Assembly: GCF_002013375.1 (NCBI RefSeq) | Contig: NZ_MAEW01000018.1 | Coordinates: 124,001 to 188,000 of the forward strand | Source of the DNA: Mycobacterium sp. D16Q13 | GTDB taxonomy: Bacteria; Actinomycetota; Actinomycetes; Mycobacteriales; Mycobacteriaceae | Length of the DNA stretch: 64,000 nt | Direction of reading: 5' to 3' | Shown here: piece after piece, positions 59,252 to 64,000 of the stretch | How positions within the stretch are numbered: the first letter of the stretch is position 1 | Layout of the letters: every line of letters starts with the position of its first letter | The notes under the pieces: model-generated | Databases searched by the model: none | What the model was told of the DNA's origin: nothing | What the model saw: the letters and a program-made list of their open reading frames with translations, nothing else | Translations under genes and position numbers: made by a program

Positions 59252-60316
59252 GTGAGCCAGAACCCGGAGAACACCAAGTACGTCGAGCCCGGCGAGTTCA
59301 AGCGGGACACCAACTACATCGACACCCGGATCACGGCAGACGGCCGCGATGGCTACTCCGTAGAGCCCGGCAGATACCGACTTGTTGCGGCACGTGCCTG
59401 TCCCTGGGCCAACCGGACGCTCATTGTCCGCAGGCTGCTTGGGCTGGAAAGTGCGCTATCGCTTGGACTCTGCGGGCCCACGCACGACAAGCGCAGCTGG
59501 ACCTTCGATCTTGACCCGGGTGGGCTCGATCCCGTCTTGGGCATCCACTTCTTGCGCGATGCCTACCTCAAGCGGTACCCGGACTATCCGCGCGGTATCA
59601 CCGTGCCCGCGATAGTTGAAGAGGCCACGGGCGAGGTGGTCACCAACGACTACGCGCAGATGACGCTGGACTTCTCCACAGAATGGACGGAATACCACCG
59701 GCCCGGCGCACCTGAGCTGTACCCGGAGGCGCTGCGCTCCGAAATCGACGAGGTGAACCGCCGCGTCTACACCGAGGTCAACAACGGCGTCTATCGCTGC
59801 GGTTTCGCCGGAGACCAGGATGCCTATGACGCCGCCTATGACCGGCTGTTCGTGGCACTGGATTGGTTATCGGAAAGGCTTGCCGGACAACGCTATCTCG
59901 TAGGTGACACCATCACAGAAGCCGATGTGCGGCTGTTCACCACCCTGGTCCGGTTCGATCCGGTCTACCATGGGCACTTCAAATGCAATCGCGAGAAGCT
60001 GAGCGAGATGCCGGTGCTGTGGGCTTACGCGCGCGATCTGTATCAGACACCGGGCTTCGGAGACACCGTCGACTTCGGTCAGATCAAGGAGCACTACTAC
60101 GTGGTGCACACCGATATCAATCCCACGCGCATCGTCCCCAAGGGGCCGGATTTACGTGGCTGGAGCACCGCCCACGACCGCGAGGCATTGGGTGGTCGCC
60201 CGTTCGGTGGTGGCACTCCGCCGGGTCCGCCGAGCGAGTCGGAACGCGTGCCAGATTCCGCGCCCGCGTGCGCCGCACCAGTATTGAGGATGAAGTCAAC
60301 ATCTACGACGTTCTAG
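59252..60316 (+). CDS. Glutathionyl-hydroquinone reductase-like (Xi-class GST) enzyme
   Basis: A 354-residue protein from GTG 59252. The active-site motif ACPWANR has Cys50; GRYRLVAARACPWANRTLIVRRLLGLE and VPAIVEEATGEVVTNDY follow the Xi-class layout, with the GST C-terminal domain to about residue 300. In mycobacteria, which lack glutathione, mycothiol is presumably the reductant. The last about 25 residues (from SERVPDS) look unlike the family and may come from a shifted or extended 3' end. Confidence 0.82.
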   Translation: MSQNPENTKYVEPGEFKRDTNYIDTRITADGRDGYSVEPGRYRLVAARACPWANRTLIVRRLLGLESALSLGLCGPTHDKRSWTFDLDPGGLDPVLGIHFLRDAYLKRYPDYPRGITVPAIVEEATGEVVTNDYAQMTLDFSTEWTEYHRPGAPELYPEALRSEIDEVNRRVYTEVNNGVYRCGFAGDQDAYDAAYDRLFVALDWLSERLAGQRYLVGDTITEADVRLFTTLVRFDPVYHGHFKCNREKLSEMPVLWAYARDLYQTPGFGDTVDFGQIKEHYYVVHTDINPTRIVPKGPDLRGWSTAHDREALGGRPFGGGTPPGPPSESERVPDSAPACAAPVLRMKSTSTTF

Positions 60317-60329
60317 GTCGTTGCTTTGT

Positions 60330-60367
60330 GCACGCGCACGAACGTGGGCACTCCGGTTGGCGCGTGC
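60330..60367. terminator. Hairpin after the hydroquinone-reductase-like gene
   Basis: GCACGCGC (60330-60337) pairs with GCGCGTGC (60360-60367) across a 22-base loop, 13 bases after the stop. No T-run. A plausible but unproven terminator. Confidence 0.4.
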
Positions 60368-60466
60368 GCCCATTCACATAGATATCCGAGGCGACGAAAC
60401 TGGAATCGGTCGGGTAGTCGCTGCGGGGACCTGCAGTGACAGCAGAACTTTGAGCAGAAGGAAACC

Positions 60467-61369
60467 ATGACAGACATCCAGCGCGTGACAGTTTTAGGCA
60501 CCGGTGTGCTCGGCTCACAGATCATGATGCAGGCCGCCTACCACGGCAAAGCCGTCACCGGCTACGACATCTCCGAGGAGTTGCTAGCCAAGCTCCCCGA
60601 CCGCTGGGAGTGGATGCGCGGCTACTACAAGCGCGATCTGCCCGACTTCGACCAGAAGCGCTTCGAGGAGGCGATCGAGTCCATCGCGACCACCACGGAC
60701 ATCGCCGCGGCGGTCGCCGACGCCGACATCGTGATCGAGGCCATCCCGGAGAACCTCGACCTCAAGAGGAAGGTGTGGTCGCAGGTCGGCGGGGCCGCCC
60801 CCGCGAAGACGATCTTCACGACGAACACCTCCTCGCTGCGGCCCAGCGATTTTGCCGACGCCACCGGCCGCCCGGAGAAATTCCTCGCCCTTCACTTCGC
60901 CAACCTGGTGTGGTCAAGCAACACCGGCGAGGTGATGGTCGCGGAGAAGACCGACCCGAAGTACTTCGACACAGTCCTCGAATTCGCCTCAGAGATTGGC
61001 CTCGAGCCGATTCCGGTGCGCAAGGAGACCCCGGGCTACATCCTCAACAGCCTGAGCATCCCGTTCCTCGGCGCTGCGGCCCGCCTCTACGTCGATGGCG
61101 TCGCCAACCCCGCTGACATCGACAAGGTCTGGCGGATCGCCACCGGTTCGCCCTCGGGACCGTTCGAGGACTACGACACGGTGGGTTTCAACGTCGCGCT
61201 CAACATCATCCGAAACGACAAGGACGACGAACGGCTGCAGAAGTTCGGCGACCTGCTCGAGAAGAGCATCGACGCCGGCAAGGCCGGCCTCGGCGACGGC
61301 GAGGGCTTTTTCACCTACGATTCCGACGGCAACCGCAAGCAGCCCGTCGAGGATTGGAAGCTGAGCTGA
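60467..61369 (+). CDS. 3-hydroxyacyl-CoA dehydrogenase
   Basis: A 300-residue two-domain NAD enzyme. The Rossmann motif is VTVLGTGVLGSQIMMQAAYHG (residues 7-27), then DIVIEAIPENLDLKRKVW, TNTSSLRPSDFA (Ser) and LHFANLVWSSNTGEVM with the catalytic His, ETPGYILNSLSIPFL. Shorter than FadB2-type enzymes by few residues but complete. AGAAGGAAACC precedes the ATG. Acts in beta-oxidation or acetoacetyl-CoA reduction. Confidence 0.9.
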   Translation: MTDIQRVTVLGTGVLGSQIMMQAAYHGKAVTGYDISEELLAKLPDRWEWMRGYYKRDLPDFDQKRFEEAIESIATTTDIAAAVADADIVIEAIPENLDLKRKVWSQVGGAAPAKTIFTTNTSSLRPSDFADATGRPEKFLALHFANLVWSSNTGEVMVAEKTDPKYFDTVLEFASEIGLEPIPVRKETPGYILNSLSIPFLGAAARLYVDGVANPADIDKVWRIATGSPSGPFEDYDTVGFNVALNIIRNDKDDERLQKFGDLLEKSIDAGKAGLGDGEGFFTYDSDGNRKQPVEDWKLS

Positions 61370-61648
61370 CGGTTCAGCTAGACCGGCGACTGATCTGCAG
61401 CTGCCGCTGTGCGCGCTAGAGCGGCGCCCGACGCAGCGCACGAAGATCGGCGGTCTATATCCAGCAGGGGCGAGCTTCGTCTAAGTGCCTGGCGTTGCGG
61501 ATGTCTCGGGCGGCGCTGGGGCTAGGTCTATCGGGAAGGCCGTCCACACTGGACCCCTGCGAGGCGGGCCGTGGACGTGGGATGCCGCAGTGGTCGTGTG
61601 CGCGGTTCTCGAGGATGCCCCGGCGGCTGCGGTCGACCGGGCGGCAGA

Positions 61649-61975
61649 TCAGGGTGGGGTCAGGTCGACGCCGAGGATCGCGACGTCGACCTGACCCGCC
61701 TCGACCATTCGCGCGGCGACGCCGATGGCGTCCAGCGACGGGGCGCCCGCCGTCGACACCGTCAGCAGCGGGCCGTGGAGCGGGTCGCGCAGCGCGATAT
61801 GCGCCGCTGCCATATTCGGCCAGGCCATAACTGCAGTTTGCGTGGGACCGCGCCGGGTCCGCCAGTGTCGAGCGCGTGGTGTTCGTCGCTGAGTGTGCGT
61901 GCTCCGGCCTTGCGGTGCCGATCACGACGGCGGTGCGCATGGGGTCGAGTCGGTCCTCGAATGTGTCTGCTAGAA
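61649..61975 (-). pseudogene. Ketosynthase (beta-ketoacyl synthase) remnant
   Basis: Two frames carry pieces of one KAS-like domain. Near 61911-61973 the minus strand reads LADTFEDRLDPMRTAVVIGT, resembling the N-terminal KAS region. From 61828 to 61649 another frame reads MAWPNMAAAHIALRDPLHG, then LLTVSTAGAPSLDAIGVAARMVEAGQVDVAILGVD, resembling the nucleophile-loop region but with A in place of the catalytic Cys. Stops and frame changes show it is broken. No matching C-terminus found. Confidence 0.5.
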
Positions 61976-62083
61976 ATCGGCCCCGGCCTCATGTGGTGGG
62001 GTCGAGTGTGCCTTGTTCGCCGGTGGGCGCGAGGTGCAGGTTGGTGAGGGTGCGGGAGGTGCGGATGATGGTGGTGTCGCCGG

Positions 62084-62470
62084 GGGGATTCGTACTCCCG
62101 GCATCTGTGGTTTCTGCGTCCCCGGCCAGAGAACCGAACGCATCACCTCTACTTGATCCAGCACGACGATCCCCACCTACGGGAGCTGACCGCCTTCTGG
62201 GACCGGCTGCGTAAAGTCTCTTTAGCACGAGACGCCCACGCCGAGCGCAAACAGCAACTGGCACAACAGTATCGAGAAGATCGTGACGGATACACCGCGG
62301 CGAAAAGCAGCTTTGTGGCCGAGCTTTCTGCAGCAATCAGGTATCGAGATGAAGCCTCGACCCGAAGCCGACCGGGGCGACCAGGTCTGAGCCGTTCATT
62401 CTTTAGGATCGAGACTAGGTACGGCGCCCGTTCGGGGGAGTACCAGCATCAGCGAGACCGACAGACGTGA
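62084..62470 (+). pseudogene. GrpB (UPF0157) family C-terminal remnant
   Basis: From 62084 the frame reads RGDSYSRHLWFLRP, NRTHHLYLIQHDDPHLREL, AFWDRLRK and QYREDRDGYTAAKSSFVAEL, the conserved C-terminal GrpB blocks. The frame is closed by stops just upstream (62066), and the N-terminal nucleotidyltransferase-like half is absent. After about 62365 the match ends and the frame runs on to 62470. A fragment left after loss of the 5' half. Confidence 0.65.
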
Positions 62471-62783
62471 TAACTGGGATGGCAGCCTTTTGAAGGGCAC
62501 CGCCTGGCAATACGCGCGTTACCGTCCCGACTGCCCAGCGGTCGCCATCGAAGACCTGGTCGAACACGTGGGCTTAGACGGCGCCGGCCGTCTGCTCGAC
62601 CTTGGCTGTGGGACTGGTCAACTCGCATTGCCGTTGGCAGGCCACGTTACCGAAGCGGTCGGCGTCGACCCCGAGGCCGACATGCTCACTGAAGCTACCC
62701 GGCAAGCACCCCGCGGAGCGGACATGGAACTCCACTACGCCACCATCTGGGGAAGCTGTATCTGGCGCACTTACCCTCCGTGA
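62442..62783 (+). pseudogene. Class I methyltransferase N-terminal remnant
   Basis: The frame reads SETDRRDNWDGSLLKGTAWQYARYRP, then LLDLGCGTGQLALPLAGHVTEAVGVDPEADML, an intact motif I of a Methyltransf_11 protein. After ADMEL it departs into unrelated text and stops at 62783, so only the first about 100 residues remain. The following 238 bases up to 63021 hold no recognisable coding sequence. Confidence 0.65.
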
Positions 62784-63021
62784 CGCTCTGGCTCAGGGTG
62801 ACTCACCTGGATTCCTGACCAGGACTACACCAAGTCCTATGATCGGGTGGGGCGACAGCGCAATATTCCCGGGGTCGCGGTGGGCACCCGCATGGCGGTG
62901 CCGCCAAATGGAGTGCCATGAACTGTTCTCTCCGCACTGTACGGCCCTCGGCTGTCCCCCAAGGCCATATCGTCGGGCAATAAAGCCAAGACTCAATACG
63001 AGAGCGTTGACGGCCGCCGGA

Positions 63022-64000
63022 TCAGGAGTGCTGCTGCCGGTTCAGTAACCACCATGCGAGGACGAAGTCGCCGGTGTGATCGATATTCAAACCGGACAAG
63101 TCAGCGAATCGAGTAAGCCGATAGCGAATGGTGTTGCGGTGCACGAAAAGTGACTTCGCGGTCTCTTCTGCCTTTTGGTCGTGGGCGAGATATGCGGCGA
63201 CTGTTGTGAGGATCTCCGCACCGGGGCGCCCCAAAGCACGGACCGGCTCGAGGTGCCTGGCATCCAGCTGCTCGGCGGCACCCTGGCCTTGCTCGAGTAG
63301 TGAAAGAGGCCCGAGATCAGACAGGTCGACCAAGCCACGCCGCCCATACCTGGTGGCAACCTCCAAGGCCTCCATTGCCAGCTGATAACCGCTTGATGCT
63401 TCGTGAGCCAACACCGGCGGGCTGATTCCGACCAGCTGCGCCACGCGCAACCGCGGACGATGCGGCAGTAACGCAACAATCTTGCCGTCGACCACAGCGT
63501 CGATCACTGGCATCGTGGCGGTCGCACCGCGACGTAGCCCCGCCACCAGATCCGAGGTGGACGCTGTGTCATCCCAATTCGCGCATGCGACATGGTACTT
63601 CGCGGACAGGTCGACGCGATGAAATTTCGCCTCAGCCTCCAGCGCCGGCCGCGACAGCGCACCGCCGACCAACCTACGGACGAAGTCGGCCCGACGGGCA
63701 GCGCCTGCGAGCGCACGCTCTTGCCCGACCGCGTGCACTGCGGCGGCATAATCGGTAGACAACTGCCAGGCGTAATCTTGCATCGCATCGATGTCGTCGG
63801 CAGAAATTCCGGCGGCCACCGCCTCCTGGCGCACGAGGGTGAACACCCGCCGCCCTGCGACCTGGAGGGTGTGCGCCACCAGATCGAGAGGAATCTCCTC
63901 ATCGGCCCATCGCCGTGCGAGCTCGGTGAGTTCGCGCAGAGTCGCCACCTGATCTAGACCACGCCGCGATGCCACAATGAATGCGAGCGTGTCACGCGTA
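63022..64000 (-). CDS. PucR/CdaR-type transcriptional regulator, 5' end beyond the window
   Basis: At least 317 residues from GTG 63975, but the frame stays open to base 64000, so the true start probably lies outside. The C-terminal PucR helix-turn-helix is clear: LAHDQKAEETAKSLFVHRNTIRYRL, with HRNTIRYR as the hallmark. The N-terminal half (ATLRELTELARRWADEEIPLDLVAHTLQ) is of the RsbRD-like type common in mycobacterial PucR regulators. Target genes are probably to the right of the window. Confidence 0.82.
   Translation of the reverse strand, partial: TRDTLAFIVASRRGLDQVATLRELTELARRWADEEIPLDLVAHTLQVAGRRVFTLVRQEAVAAGISADDIDAMQDYAWQLSTDYAAAVHAVGQERALAGAARRADFVRRLVGGALSRPALEAEAKFHRVDLSAKYHVACANWDDTASTSDLVAGLRRGATATMPVIDAVVDGKIVALLPHRPRLRVAQLVGISPPVLAHEASSGYQLAMEALEVATRYGRRGLVDLSDLGPLSLLEQGQGAAEQLDARHLEPVRALGRPGAEILTTVAAYLAHDQKAEETAKSLFVHRNTIRYRLTRFADLSGLNIDHTGDFVLAWWLLNRQQHS

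Noticed and set aside
61370..63021. Possible insertion sequence or genomic island boundary
   Set aside because: No transposase, terminal inverted repeats, integrase or tRNA gene could be seen; only remnants of ordinary genes.

Overview
The window is high-GC, densely packed actinobacterial chromosome. It carries a six-gene MCE operon with YrbE permeases, a PrpR-type propionate regulator, several TIGR00027-type methyltransferases, a KasA/KasB-like ketosynthase, a PtpB-type phosphatase and a mycothiol-era set of flavin/F420 enzymes. Together these point to a mycobacterium. Gene order and protein flavour suggest a rapid grower, most likely the Mycobacteroides abscessus/chelonae group; that species-level assignment is recollection, not a search. 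No rRNA, tRNA, CRISPR array or intact insertion sequence was seen.

Layout. 0-16 kb: acyl-CoA/CoA-ester chemistry (CoA transferase end, HMG-CoA lyase, acyl-CoA synthetase, PaaI thioesterase) and redox enzymes (Old Yellow Enzyme, F420-type Ddn-like protein, MpaB-like oxygenase, SDR plus DapB-like dehydrogenase, luciferase-like monooxygenase, VOC protein). Most are paired with a TetR or IclR-type regulator, and several intergenic gaps hold clear inverted repeats. 16-20 kb: a cobalamin riboswitch, metE, a hairpin terminator and a broken MetF-like reductase gene. 21-26 kb: the methylcitrate cycle prpD-prpB-prpC with divergent prpR. 26-32 kb: MFS exporter, hydrolase, methyltransferase, DUF427 protein, glutaryl-CoA dehydrogenase and an orphan KasB-like synthase.

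32-49 kb: two TIGR00027 methyltransferases, an aldehyde dehydrogenase, an SDR, a quinone-oxidoreductase-like MDR and a MaoC hydratase. From memory this block is collinear with M. tuberculosis Rv0145-Rv0149. An MCE operon follows on the same strand (yrbEA, yrbEB, mceA-F, an Mce-associated protein, a DUF456 membrane protein). 49-52 kb: ptpB-like phosphatase overlapping a NupG-type nucleoside transporter, then an APH-like kinase and a crotonase. 53-56.6 kb: four tandem TIGR00027 methyltransferases.

56.6-59.2 kb: a compact cassette of an EspC-like small protein, a 526-residue protein with a C39/papain-like Cys-His domain, and a lipoprotein. It looks like a type VII secretion effector unit and is the most interesting part of the window. 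59-61 kb: glutathionyl-hydroquinone-reductase-like enzyme and 3-hydroxyacyl-CoA dehydrogenase. 61.4-63.0 kb: a stretch of gene remnants (ketosynthase, GrpB, methyltransferase). A PucR-type regulator runs off the right edge.

The main functional themes are lipid, sterol-like and propionyl-CoA metabolism with matching regulation (KstR-like box, PrpR-like sites), and lipid import through MCE.
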